The notes beneath the pieces are model-generated. The model was not told the DNA's origin and searched no databases. It was given only the letters and a program-made list of their open reading frames with translations. Positions 50,350 through 59,684 of a stretch of 61,189 bases of DNA are shown here, in pieces. Source of the DNA: Desulfosporosinus sp. (lineage in GTDB: Bacteria > Bacillota > Desulfitobacteriia > Desulfitobacteriales > Desulfitobacteriaceae); assembly GCA_003513495.1 (NCBI GenBank), contig DOPM01000013.1, forward strand, positions 1 to 61,189, written 5' to 3'. The position numbers and the translations under genes were made by a program. How positions within the stretch are numbered: position 1 is the first letter of the stretch; every line of letters starts with the position of its first letter.

Positions 50350-52078
50350 TGTCCTCACCAGCCTTTCTCAAGGCATTAAATTTACATACATTGATACATA
50401 ATCCGCACCCTGTACAGAGGGCTTGGTCAACTTGGGCTGTTTTGCTTTCTTGATCGAAGGAGAGAGCTGGACAACCAAGTTTTATACACATTTTACAACC
50501 GGTACAATCTTGGACATAAAGAGGTTTTTCAGTATTCTTGATAATAAGAGCACAAGGACGCCGGGCAATGATCACTGATGGTTCAGAAGCGGCTACCTCA
50601 GTTTTAATAACTTCTCTGACAGTTGCTAGGTCAAAAGGATCAACCTCAGTAACTCGTTTTACTCCTAGGGCTTTGCACAAGGCTGCAAAGTCGACTTGTG
50701 GAGCTGTCTGACCCATTAGATTCTTACCTGTCGATGGGTTATCTTGGTGCCCTGTCATAGCTGTAATGGAATTATCTAAAATGATCGTCGTTAGATTTCC
50801 GCCATTGTATACGACATCCATTAAACCGGTAATACCTGAATGCAAAAAGGTTGAGTCGCCAATCACAGCGACCAGATTTTCGGCCATTTCTGGATGGGCT
50901 TTAATCATTCCTAAACCTGCAGATATTGAGGCCCCCATGCAGATTGTCGTATCCATTGCTTCAAGCGGAGCCATTGCTCCAAGAGTGTAACAACCAATAT
51001 CACCTGAAACAACGAGCTTTAGTTGTTTTAATGTATAAAACATCCCGCGGTGTGGGCAACCAGGGCACATTACTGGAGGACGAATGGGAGTTTCAAAGGC
51101 TGGGGCTACGGTTATTCCGGGTTGACCGCTAATCTTTTCCGCTACCATACGCACGCTAAGCTCACCATAAGGTGGGAAGAGCTCTTTGCCTACGACACTG
51201 ATACCCAACCGACGGACTTCGCTTTCTATATAGGGCTCTAATTCCTCAACAACATAAAGTTTACCGACCTTTGCAGCAAACTCTTTGATTAAGCCTGATG
51301 GTAAGGGATTAGTGAAACCTAATTTAAGGATTGAAGCTGTGGGAAGAGCCTCTTTGACATATTGATAGGAAATTCCTGATGTGATAATACCAATGGACTG
51401 GTCCTTTAGCTCCATATAATTTACTGCCACCGTTTCGCTGTAGTCCGCTAGTTTCTGCATTCTTTCTTCCACCACTAGCCTACGAGCACGACCATTCCCG
51501 GGAAGCATAACGTATTTACGCGGGTTTCGTTCATAGGTCTTAACCTCTCGTTCAAGAGGGTCCTTTAAATCAACCAAACTTTGGGAGTGTGCGATTCGAG
51601 TTGTGATCCTTAACATAACTGGGGTGTCAAAGGCTTCAGATATCTCCATCGCTAAGTCAACCATATCTTTTGCTTCCTGAGAGTTCGAGGGTTCTAATAG
51701 CGGTATCTTAGCAAATGCTGCGTAAAGTCTGTTGTCTTGCTCATTTTGAGAAGAATGCATCCCTGGATCATCTGCTGATATTAAGACTAAGCCTGCACGG
51801 ACTCCGGTGTAAGCAACAGTAAAAAGTGGATCGGCGGCAACATTAACTCCTACCATTTTCATAGCAACAATAGAGCGCGCACCAGCAATGGCCGCTCCGA
51901 TGCCGACTTCCATAGCTACCTTTTCATTAGGAGACCACTGAGAATAAACTTCTGGGTATTTTGCAATGTTTTCGAGGATTTCAGTACTTGGAGTACCAGG
52001 ATAAGCCGCAGCAACGCTGACGCCATATTCGTAGACTCCCCGAGCAATTGCCTCATTGCCTGTCATTAATGTTTTCAT
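50342..52078 (-). CDS. iorA: Indolepyruvate ferredoxin oxidoreductase alpha subunit
   Basis: 578 residues. GNEAIARGVYEYGVSVAAAYPGTPSTE is the pyrimidine-binding start. MCPGCPHRGMFY and GDIGCYTLGAM lead the thiamine diphosphate site (GDSTFLHSG). The C-terminal ferredoxin domain has CTGCKMCIKLGCP and CTGCGLCINVCKF for two [4Fe-4S] clusters. It works with IorB. Upstream Ptb and Buk genes could turn the acyl-CoA product into acid plus ATP. Confidence 0.96.
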   Translation of the reverse strand: MKTLMTGNEAIARGVYEYGVSVAAAYPGTPSTEILENIAKYPEVYSQWSPNEKVAMEVGIGAAIAGARSIVAMKMVGVNVAADPLFTVAYTGVRAGLVLISADDPGMHSSQNEQDNRLYAAFAKIPLLEPSNSQEAKDMVDLAMEISEAFDTPVMLRITTRIAHSQSLVDLKDPLEREVKTYERNPRKYVMLPGNGRARRLVVEERMQKLADYSETVAVNYMELKDQSIGIITSGISYQYVKEALPTASILKLGFTNPLPSGLIKEFAAKVGKLYVVEELEPYIESEVRRLGISVVGKELFPPYGELSVRMVAEKISGQPGITVAPAFETPIRPPVMCPGCPHRGMFYTLKQLKLVVSGDIGCYTLGAMAPLEAMDTTICMGASISAGLGMIKAHPEMAENLVAVIGDSTFLHSGITGLMDVVYNGGNLTTIILDNSITAMTGHQDNPSTGKNLMGQTAPQVDFAALCKALGVKRVTEVDPFDLATVREVIKTEVAASEPSVIIARRPCALIIKNTEKPLYVQDCTGCKMCIKLGCPALSFDQESKTAQVDQALCTGCGLCINVCKFNALRKAGEDNV

Positions 52079-52258
52079 GTATATATTTGTCTCCCCCCTT
52101 AGTGGAATATCATCACCTTATAACTTGTCCATTTTTCTATTTTAACTTAAAGAATAGAAGTATGTAAAGGGGTGAGAAGATTCCATATGAAGTTAATACG
52201 TTTCATTTTTAAATAATAATCTACTTCCTGTTAATTTGGACAAACATAAATGCCCTTG

Positions 52259-53167
52259 TTACGATATTGTTCGATTTAGCGCAGCCATAGTCAAAGCCAT
52301 GAACTTATTCCGAGGAGTATCACTTCTCGAGGTCAACACGATGGGAACTTGAGCCCCAAGTACAATTCCCGCCATTGTGGCTCCAGCAAAATAAACCATC
52401 GATTTACCCAAAACATTTCCTACTTCTATAGTAGGAGTTAAGAATAGATCTACATCTCCGTTGATCTTACTGTGAATTCCCTTGTGTTTCAAAGCTACTG
52501 CGCTGACCGCACCATCGAGTGCCAAGGGACCTTCCACGATTGCCCCTGGGAATTTTCCTGCTTGGCCCATTTTCACAAGCGCCTGAGCATCCATTGTCGC
52601 AGGCATTTTTGAATCTACTGTTTCGTTAGCAGCTAGAAGTATTACTTTTACCAAATCCATCCCAATGCCCTGCAAATAACATAGGCTATTCTCTAATATT
52701 TCCTTTTTCTGAGTAAGACTTGGAGCAATATTCATACCCCCGTCAGTAACAAATAGCAAACGAGAAAACCCGGGAACTTGAAATGCAGCCAGGTGACTTA
52801 GTAACCGTCCTGTCCGAAGACCTTGTTCTGAACGAAGCACTGCTCTTAAAAAATCCGAACTATTGATAAGCCCCTTCATCAAGAAATGCGCTTGCCCATC
52901 AACTATAGCATCAACTGCCCTATGTGCAGCTTTCAGCGGATCTGGCTCATGAATTAACTCTGCTCTTTGCAAGCCTAACCCTATCTCTAGCGATAATCTC
53001 TTAATTATTTCAACATCACCAATTAGCACAGGTGTAATTAAACCTTCTTTTTCAGCTAGTTTGATGGATTCCATAACATCTTTATCTGCAGCAGCCGCTA
53101 CGGCAACCTTGGCCCGACCTAAACTTTTCGCCCTCTCATATAAAGCATCAAATCCGCTAAAGCGCAT
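52259..53167 (-). CDS. ptb: Phosphate butyryltransferase family acyltransferase
   Basis: 302 residues from ATG 53167, which follows GGGGTGA; a longer frame starts 20 codons upstream inside the buk end. VAVAAAADKDVMESIKLA, HFLMKGLINSSDFLRAVL, LFVTDGGMNIAPSL and GAQVPIVLTSRSD are Ptb/Pta features. It exchanges CoA for phosphate on butyryl- or branched/aryl acyl-CoA. Buk is 31 bases upstream. Confidence 0.92.
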   Translation of the reverse strand: MRFSGFDALYERAKSLGRAKVAVAAAADKDVMESIKLAEKEGLITPVLIGDVEIIKRLSLEIGLGLQRAELIHEPDPLKAAHRAVDAIVDGQAHFLMKGLINSSDFLRAVLRSEQGLRTGRLLSHLAAFQVPGFSRLLFVTDGGMNIAPSLTQKKEILENSLCYLQGIGMDLVKVILLAANETVDSKMPATMDAQALVKMGQAGKFPGAIVEGPLALDGAVSAVALKHKGIHSKINGDVDLFLTPTIEVGNVLGKSMVYFAGATMAGIVLGAQVPIVLTSRSDTPRNKFMALTMAALNRTIS

Positions 53168-53198
53168 TCTTTCACCCCAATTCAAAAAACCCTTATTC

Positions 53199-54257
53199 CT
53201 AGTAGGTCTTAGCCTTCTCTTCACCATGAAGGACCCTCAATGCACCGAGAGCTAATGCTTCCATCTCCTCTTCTCCAGGGACTACAATAACTGGGGAAAT
53301 AAAGGATACTCTCCGAACAATTTCTGAGGTGATAAATTCTGAATAAGCAAGTCCTCCAGTTAGGATAATATGATCGATCTCTCCAGCTAATACTGTAGCC
53401 ATCGCACCAATTTCCTTAGCCACTTGATAACACAGACCCTCTAGGATAAGCCCGGCATACAAGTCACCTTCGTTCATACGTTTCTCGGCTTCCCGCGCAT
53501 CTTTAGTCCCAAGGTATCCGTACATACCGCCTTCTCTGAGGATCTTTGTTCGCATTTCTTGTTCTGTGTACTTACCAGAATAACAGAGTTTCACGAGTTC
53601 AGAAACAGGTAGGGTGCCACAACGTTCAACAGAATATGGCCCTTCATTGTTGGCATTGTTCACATCAATCATTTTTCCCTTACGGTGTGGAGCCACCGAA
53701 ATTCCTCCGCCCAAATGGGCAATAATCAGATTAACCTCATGGTAGGCTTTTCCCATCTGAGAAGCTACTTTTCGAGCGACAGCCTTCATGTTTAAAGCGT
53801 GAGATTGACTTCTACGTGGTATTTCTGAAAGTCCGGAAAGCCTAGCGACCGGCTCAAATTCGTCAACTGATACAGGATCCACAATATACACTGGGACATT
53901 AATTCTCTGTCCCAGGGAATAGGCCATGATTCCACCTAGATTTGAAGCGTGTTCCCCACCCGGCGCATTTTGTAGGACATTTACTAGGTGTTGATCAACA
54001 ACATAAGTGCCTCCTACAAGAGGTTTGAGCATACCGCCACGTCCCACAATTCCATCAAAAGAATTTAACGGGGTTCCATTTTCTTTTAGCAAGCTTAGAA
54101 TAGTTAGAATTCGATAGTCACATTGATCAACCACGCGAGGGAAAGCGTTAATATCCTTGGACGGGTGATCAATTACTTGTTTCCAAAGACAGATCTCACT
54201 TTCATAAGCTGCGACCTTTGTTGAAGTTGAACCCGGATTTATAGCAAGTACTTTCAC
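53199..54257 (-). CDS. buk: Butyrate kinase family acyl kinase
   Basis: 352 residues of the acetokinase family: VLAINPGSTSTKVAAYE, GRGGMLKPLVGGTYVV, LIIAHLGGGISVAPHRKGK and HIILTGGLAYSEF. It transfers phosphate from acyl phosphate to ADP, making ATP. First gene of buk-ptb-iorA-iorB. No acetate kinase was seen, so it might also serve acetyl phosphate from PduL, though that is uncertain. Confidence 0.93.
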   Translation of the reverse strand: MKVLAINPGSTSTKVAAYESEICLWKQVIDHPSKDINAFPRVVDQCDYRILTILSLLKENGTPLNSFDGIVGRGGMLKPLVGGTYVVDQHLVNVLQNAPGGEHASNLGGIMAYSLGQRINVPVYIVDPVSVDEFEPVARLSGLSEIPRRSQSHALNMKAVARKVASQMGKAYHEVNLIIAHLGGGISVAPHRKGKMIDVNNANNEGPYSVERCGTLPVSELVKLCYSGKYTEQEMRTKILREGGMYGYLGTKDAREAEKRMNEGDLYAGLILEGLCYQVAKEIGAMATVLAGEIDHIILTGGLAYSEFITSEIVRRVSFISPVIVVPGEEEMEALALGALRVLHGEEKAKTY

Positions 54258-54480
54258 TAACTTCCTCCTCTACAACCATATCTATCTTACACCTCGTAAA
54301 TTATATCATAAAGCAAAGAGAATATTTAAATCCACTAAGCGCTTCAAAAAACCTTGCAAATCTACCTAAAACTAATACTATCTTGTGTATTATCTTCTGT
54401 TCCGGGCAATAAGATACTCCTTCGTTATATTCCCAAAATAGTATGACGTCAGAGCATAAAAGTTTGCTTTACAAAAAGGA

Positions 54481-54518
54481 AAGTGTTCCTCAGACAATTA
54501 AACGCTGTAGGAACACTT
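54481..54518. terminator. Terminator-like hairpin after the NlpC/P60 gene
   Basis: AAGTGTTCCT and AGGAACACTT with an 18-base loop, within the 341-base spacer 54258-54598. Its A/T flanks suit a terminator for the minus-strand hydrolase gene. The remaining spacer has no convincing feature. Confidence 0.65.
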
Positions 54519-54598
54519 AATCCCGCCCCTGATCCACTGGGTATCTTCCCGGAGGAAGGGCTAATAATCATTTAATGAGAATATAATCCACTTCCCAT

Positions 54599-55789
54599 TT
54601 ATGAAGCTATAACACGCCGGGCACCGAGATATCGTTTTGCCCAATAAGAGGTGGTCATGTCATCGTAAGATACACCACCCGAGGAAGAATGAATCATAGT
54701 GTTATTTCCAACGTAGATTCCAACATGGGATGCTCCAGAAGAGTATGTGGCAAAAAACACTAAATCACCAGGCTTTAAGTCAGCCTTTTTGACGGAAACT
54801 CCATTTTTAAACTGCTGTTCGGAGGTTCTACTCAGAGATATGCCACTTTTTCGGTATACGTATTGAACATATCCCGAACAGTCAAATCCCGGTGAGGGAG
54901 ACGTCCCCCCCCATACATACTTCGTACCTAAAAAATTAGCTGCGAAATTAAGTAGTTGTTTAGCTCCACCCGTAATAGTAACCGTACCTGCAACCCCTCG
55001 ACTTGAGGATCCCTGTGAAACTGAACCGGGAGACTCCTTTTCTTTTGCTGCATAGGCTGCTTCAAGTTTTTCCTGTTCAATTAATTGTTGTATGCGATTA
55101 ACCTTAGCTTTAGCCGATATGGAAGCATTAAGTGCCACTTTTTCTTCTTTGCTTAATTGATCAAGGATAACCTGTTGCTTATCGAGTACTTGTTGTACAG
55201 TTTGTTGGGTTTCAGTTTTATCTTGAATCGTAGCTTGAATAGTTTTCTTCTTCTGTTCTATCTGTTCCATCTGGTGATTCATGGTCTGTTTTAACTGTAT
55301 AATGTCTTCTTGAAGCTTACTATGAGTCTGAACGACCATCTGAATCTTGTCTGCACGATCAATAAAATCTGATAAACTAGTGGCTTCAAACAAAACAGCC
55401 AGGTATGTAGTGGCACCATCTTCATAGTTACTTCTTAAAACTTGTCCTAACGCTTTAATGTATTCTTGGCGTTTAGTTTCAAGTTTCTGTTGCTCGTTTT
55501 CTAATTCATTCAGATGATTTTGTTCATCGGTGAGTTTAGCTTGTTCCCGCGCTATACTATTATTTAATGCCTCTACAGATTGCTTTAAAGCCAAAAGCTG
55601 TGCCGTTGCATCTGCAACTTTTTCTTTCTGAGCACTCAATACTCCATTTAATTGATTTACTTGTTGTTGAGATTGAGTCAGTTGCTGCTGTAGGTTATCA
55701 GCTCGGGCCGGTATAGATACCGAGGCTAATAGAAAGACTCCAATCATACTGACTAGGGTTGTCTTACGCAAAAACTGTATCCTGATCAT
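54599..55789 (-). CDS. Secreted NlpC/P60 peptidoglycan hydrolase with coiled coil
   Basis: 396 residues. A signal peptide (about 1-30, ending SIPARA) is followed by a long Gln/Lys-rich coiled coil (about 33-250) as in CwlO-type hydrolases. The C-terminal NlpC/P60 domain (about 275-396) has the catalytic Cys in PGFDCSGYVQYVY, His in SHVGIYVG and the third residue in MIHSSSG. It cuts peptide stems of the cell wall, probably under FtsEX-like control as CwlO. Single gene. Confidence 0.94.
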   Translation of the reverse strand: MIRIQFLRKTTLVSMIGVFLLASVSIPARADNLQQQLTQSQQQVNQLNGVLSAQKEKVADATAQLLALKQSVEALNNSIAREQAKLTDEQNHLNELENEQQKLETKRQEYIKALGQVLRSNYEDGATTYLAVLFEATSLSDFIDRADKIQMVVQTHSKLQEDIIQLKQTMNHQMEQIEQKKKTIQATIQDKTETQQTVQQVLDKQQVILDQLSKEEKVALNASISAKAKVNRIQQLIEQEKLEAAYAAKEKESPGSVSQGSSSRGVAGTVTITGGAKQLLNFAANFLGTKYVWGGTSPSPGFDCSGYVQYVYRKSGISLSRTSEQQFKNGVSVKKADLKPGDLVFFATYSSGASHVGIYVGNNTMIHSSSGGVSYDDMTTSYWAKRYLGARRVIAS

Positions 55790-55949
55790 TCAACTTAACC
55801 CCTTAAATGCATTTTCTTCTTCAATCTCATGGCGTTGTGTTAGCAACATTCTTTTCTTTAAAATATGTTAATTCGCTATGAACCAATTAATTTCCTTGTT
55901 TTAATTCACACTTTATTAATTTTCAGTCCATTCCCTTATCTGCATTGAA

Positions 55950-55985
55950 AAAGCGCCTCTTTTAAATTATTAAAGTAAGCGCTTT
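55950..55985. terminator. Terminator-like hairpin after the TIGR03915-type gene
   Basis: AAAGCGC and GCGCTTT with an AT-rich 22-base loop, 32 bases after the end of the minus-strand gene at 56017. Confidence 0.55.
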
Positions 55986-56016
55986 AACATCCTGCCTATA
56001 GTTTTTGGTTTATATT

Positions 56017-56874
56017 TCATTTGCTTATCCTATAAGTGGATAGAGGATCCCTAGTGCAAACCTCAGTACCTGACAGCCTCGTTCCTGTTCCTGTCTCAGC
56101 CACTTGCCATCGTGCAAAAGCATCCTTTTCGTTTAATTCGGTCATTTGACCCCAATAACGTTTTGGCATCAAAGTCCTTTGACAGCGCGGGTTAATCCTG
56201 TCTTCAATGGCAATCGTTTTAAAGAATTGTTTCCATAATCGACGGTATTCCACCTCTGCAGAATCAATTTCTGGCAAAGTTAACTCGTCAACAGATATCA
56301 GCTCTGCCTTTTTCGACTGATAGATTAAGGCCATCCTATGAGTTTTATCATAAATCATAAACCGTTCACTCCGGTATCGATCACAAAAATGCGGTGACAA
56401 AAGAGGAAGGACATAATTTTTAGGTTCAATGACTGCTACAAGCACTTCACCGTAGACAGAAAACCGAACGAAACCCTTGAACTTATGACTCTCCGATGTT
56501 AAGTGTTGTACTGCTTTTTGGAGAGAACAAACTATATCATCAGTAAGCATAGTCATTACCTTGCCCCCATGTTTAAATCCTAAACGCAGAAAATGGAGGA
56601 TTAACAATTCCTTGTTCGGAACACAAGTTAAGAAACCAAGTTTCACCAAGTCCTGGGCTAGAGAGGATATCTTCATCGGAATTGAGTTGTAGACCCTGTC
56701 CGCTTTGTGTTCATCCGTTTCAATCCATTTTGCCGTATCAAAAAGAGTCTGTTGATCACTGGGCGGCCGTATAAGGCTTGGGATTTCCTTGAACTCATAG
56801 CTGGCAAAGACGCAACACATTAGTCCCTCAAAACTTCCATCATAAGCGTAGACTATATCTGTCCCGTCAGGCAT
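56017..56874 (-). CDS. TIGR03915-type protein, partner of the radical SAM DNA repair-like enzyme
   Basis: 285 residues. It begins DIVYAYDGSFEGLMCCVFASYE and contains MLTDDIVCSLQKAVQHLTSESHKFKGFVRF and SPHFCDRYRSERFMIYDKTHR, the pattern of the family paired with TIGR03916. The C-terminal half has LWKQFFKTIAIEDRINPRCQRTLMPKRYW, seen in uracil-DNA-glycosylase-linked fusions. It overlaps the radical SAM gene by 22 bases. The biochemical role is not established; DNA repair or modification is inferred from family context. Confidence 0.88.
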   Translation of the reverse strand: MPDGTDIVYAYDGSFEGLMCCVFASYEFKEIPSLIRPPSDQQTLFDTAKWIETDEHKADRVYNSIPMKISSLAQDLVKLGFLTCVPNKELLILHFLRLGFKHGGKVMTMLTDDIVCSLQKAVQHLTSESHKFKGFVRFSVYGEVLVAVIEPKNYVLPLLSPHFCDRYRSERFMIYDKTHRMALIYQSKKAELISVDELTLPEIDSAEVEYRRLWKQFFKTIAIEDRINPRCQRTLMPKRYWGQMTELNEKDAFARWQVAETGTGTRLSGTEVCTRDPLSTYRISK

Positions 56875-58127
56875 TGTTGCACATCCTCTCTTTTAACCAA
56901 CGGTTCGGTAAAAAATGAGAGCTGTTCAGGAAACTGTGACGGAAGCTTATACTGATCTGCCATTAGGGATCTAATGGTTCCATCTGAAGTTATTTTCAGT
57001 CCCTCCAAAACCTTTCCCTTACAGGTTACAAAATACTGCGCTCGTTTTAGGACAACACCTATCTTTTTAAGGCCTGAAAAATCTAGCGCACCGTTTCTTC
57101 TAGCTGATAGAATTCGTTGAGCACTAGTAACCCCTATTCCCGGCACTCTCAAAAGCATCTCATAGGGTGCTTTATTAATTTCAAGCGGAAATATATCTAA
57201 ATGGTTAAGAGCCCAATTGCACTTAGGATCAACTTGTAGGTTGAAATTGGGATTCTGTTCATCGAGTAGTTCTTTAGCCTCAAAGCCGTAAAAACGCAAT
57301 AGCCAATCAGCCTGGTATAACCGATGCTCCCGCAAGAGTGGTGGTTTCGTATCCCTTGAAGGCAAGAGGGAATTCTCTGATATTGGCATATATGCTGAGA
57401 AAAAGACCCTTTTAAGATGGTATTTTCTGTACAACCCTTCAGTTAGAGTTAATATTTTGTGGTCAGTATCAGGAGTTGCCCCCACAATCAGCTGGGTGCT
57501 CTGACCAGCCGGCACAAATTTCGAAGCATGACGATATTTTACAAGATCTGTACAGTTTTCCTGGATCTTGGCTGAAATCAGTCCCATTGGACGAAGGATG
57601 GACTCCTTTGTCTTGTTCGGAGCTAAAAGTTTCAGACTCTCCTGAGAAGGCAGCTCAATATTAACACTCATCCGATCAGCTAAAAGCCCTAGACGAGTAA
57701 TGAGCTCACTATCAGCTCCCGGTATAGCCTTAACATGAATATAGCCATTAAAGTTATAAACCTTTCGCAACAACTCAAGAGCTTTAATTAATTGTTCAGT
57801 TGTATAGTTAGGACTTTTAATTACTCCGGAGCTTAGAAACAAGCCCTCAATATAGTTTCGTCGGTAGAAATTTATTGTAAGTTCGGCAAGTTCTTGGGGC
57901 GTAAATGCCACTCTTAAGGTATCATTTGATACACGATTGATACAGTATTGACAATCATAAATACAGACATTCGTCAACAAGACCTTCAGTAAGGATATGC
58001 ACCGCCCATCAGCTGAAAAACTGTGACATATGCCAGCTTTAGCGGCACTTCCGATACTGCCGAACTTCCCTTTTCTATCGACTCCACTAGAAGTACATGC
58101 AACATCATATTTCGCTGAATCTGACAA
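56853..58127 (-). CDS. Radical SAM protein linked to DNA modification/repair (TIGR03916 type)
   Basis: 424 residues, probable TTG start. LLTNVCIYDCQYCINR has the CxxxCxxC cluster site, and LFLSSGVIKSPNYTTEQLI and HVKAIPGADSELI follow. The C-terminal region has a helix-hairpin-helix (LLRVPGIGVTSAQRIL, about 330-345), suggesting contact with DNA. Always found with the TIGR03915 partner. Substrate unknown. Confidence 0.92.
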   Translation of the reverse strand: MSDSAKYDVACTSSGVDRKGKFGSIGSAAKAGICHSFSADGRCISLLKVLLTNVCIYDCQYCINRVSNDTLRVAFTPQELAELTINFYRRNYIEGLFLSSGVIKSPNYTTEQLIKALELLRKVYNFNGYIHVKAIPGADSELITRLGLLADRMSVNIELPSQESLKLLAPNKTKESILRPMGLISAKIQENCTDLVKYRHASKFVPAGQSTQLIVGATPDTDHKILTLTEGLYRKYHLKRVFFSAYMPISENSLLPSRDTKPPLLREHRLYQADWLLRFYGFEAKELLDEQNPNFNLQVDPKCNWALNHLDIFPLEINKAPYEMLLRVPGIGVTSAQRILSARRNGALDFSGLKKIGVVLKRAQYFVTCKGKVLEGLKITSDGTIRSLMADQYKLPSQFPEQLSFFTEPLVKREDVQQCLTGQI

Positions 58128-58273
58128 AACTGTCAGTTTATCAAAAATATCAATGGTTAAACACCTCTAACTTGTTTCTCTAAACTTTATAATAAAGGAA
58201 ACATACGTTCTTGTCAAAGGGGGTAAATCCAAACACTTGTAGTTTTACAGATGTTTTTGGTTTCTCTTATTTT

Positions 58274-58417
58274 TTATATAATGGCAACTCCTTGAATTTC
58301 TCCAATCCCACCATCACCATGAAGTAATCCATAGTTCATTGCTCCAGATTCCATTTTCAATAACCACAGTTTTCTTCCTTTTTCACTAATAATCTCCATT
58401 ACTATTTTGATTGCCAT
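58274..58417 (-). pseudogene. Possible remnant or small ORF of 47 codons
   Basis: The minus frame from ATG 58417 to TAA 58274 reads coding-like (EIISEKGRKLWLLK, NYGLLHGDGGIGEIQG), with open sequence for seven codons upstream to a TGA and no ribosome site. It may be the tail of a decayed gene. I do not recognise a family. The rest of 58128-58673 is AT-rich with no convincing gene. Confidence 0.3.
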
Positions 58418-58673
58418 GTCATATTTTCGACTATTATTGATTCATTCAATCATATTTCACTAAGTTCCTACTTAAATTGCTGTATTAATACTTACAATCC
58501 TCACCACCTTTTGCATTTATATTAAAGTATACTGAACGAGGATTTTCGCATATAAGCATTATTGGTAACCAAAGATGATAATGCAGGTATGCTTTGTTTT
58601 TTCTCTAGGTTCCTTTATCTTAAAAGCACTTTCTACTTAATAAGAACGAGGTGACAGAAACAGGGAGTGAATA

Positions 58674-58946
58674 GATGTTTATACCCAGTATAAAAAGACA
58701 GAGGATTTCATTACATTAAGTATAAGTGATTCTGGCTGCGGTATTCCTGAAGAATGTATCGTTAACATTTTTGAGCCGTTTTTTACAACAAAAGAAGGCG
58801 GTACCGGATTGGGTTTATGTGTATGTAAAAATATCGTTGACAGACATAAGGGAACAATAATTGTTACCTCAAAGCTTGGTGAAGGAACTACTTTTACTAT
58901 AAAACTTCCTATTCCAACTAGTCTATTTACTGAAAATGTTGCTTAA
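58674..58946 (+). pseudogene. Histidine kinase C-terminal fragment (ATPase domain remnant)
   Basis: 91 codons in frame without a good start: ITLSISDSGCGIPEECI, FEPFFTTKEGGTGLGLCVCKNIVDRHKG and GEGTTFTIKLPIP are the G1, F and G2 blocks of a PAS/HATPase sensor kinase. A TGA lies immediately upstream, so the N-terminal kinase region is gone. The break coincides with a GAAACAGGGAG sequence, which resembles one arm of the palindromic repeats at 6159 and 11736. Confidence 0.85.
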
Positions 58947-59020
58947 CTTAATTCCTTGACAGTTACGTAAAATCATTAATAAACACTCCCCTGCTGTAGG
59001 GTAATAGGTAGGTGGACGAA

Positions 59021-59569
59021 ATGAATTCTGAAGAGTTAAGGATCTGTGAAAACAATATGCGGTATAAATTTTGCCCCCATTGTGGTGGCAAACTATCCTT
59101 AGAAGAGACATTTTCCCTTAGTAGACCCAAATGTGTAAACTGTAGTAGAATATTTTATCAGAATCCTGCAGTAGGAGTTGCTGCCATAATTATTAGAAAC
59201 AAAAAGATACTTTTGGGAAGAAGGAGAAATTCAAGCCATCGTGATATGTGGTGTATTCCCTGCGGGTATGTGGAGTATTACGAGGATGCTAAAGAAGCCT
59301 TGATTCGAGAAATGAAAGAGGAAACGAATCTGGATATCAAATTAAGTACAGTATTTGATATACATTCAAATTTCCATAATCCGGCACAGCACACAGTGGG
59401 AATATGGTTTTTAGTAGAAGAACATCTTGGAGATATAGCTCCGGGAGATGATGTAGAAGCATTAGATTTCTTTTCGACTGCAGAGATCAAGGAACAAAAT
59501 ATAGTGCTTGCATTTCCTACAGATGTACGAATATTAGATGATCTTATTAATAAAGGATTGATACGTTAA
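59021..59569 (+). CDS. Nudix hydrolase with N-terminal zinc ribbon
   Basis: 182 residues from ATG 59021 (GTAGGTGG upstream; a GTG nine bases earlier overlaps it). A zinc ribbon (FCPHCGG, about residues 18-24, and KCVNCSRIF) is followed by the Nudix box (GYVEYYEDAKEALIREMKEE, about 86-105). It resembles the NADH-pyrophosphatase branch, which hydrolyses NADH or ADP-ribose-type nucleotides. The QTAP-like specificity loop was not seen, so substrate is open. Confidence 0.9.
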   Translation: MNSEELRICENNMRYKFCPHCGGKLSLEETFSLSRPKCVNCSRIFYQNPAVGVAAIIIRNKKILLGRRRNSSHRDMWCIPCGYVEYYEDAKEALIREMKEETNLDIKLSTVFDIHSNFHNPAQHTVGIWFLVEEHLGDIAPGDDVEALDFFSTAEIKEQNIVLAFPTDVRILDDLINKGLIR

Positions 59570-59684
59570 TGGATCCGCTAAAGAAATAATACCGTGTATC
59601 CCATGGACCGAAAGGCACGATAGTGTCTGTGGAGAGTGTCGCCGAGCAAAAAATACTCCATCGTTATATTTTTACTACCATAGT

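Noticed and set aside
55790..56016. c-di-AMP riboswitch before the NlpC/P60 gene
   Set aside because: Such riboswitches often precede this gene type, but none of the conserved segments is present. The spacer is AT-rich with one terminator-like hairpin.
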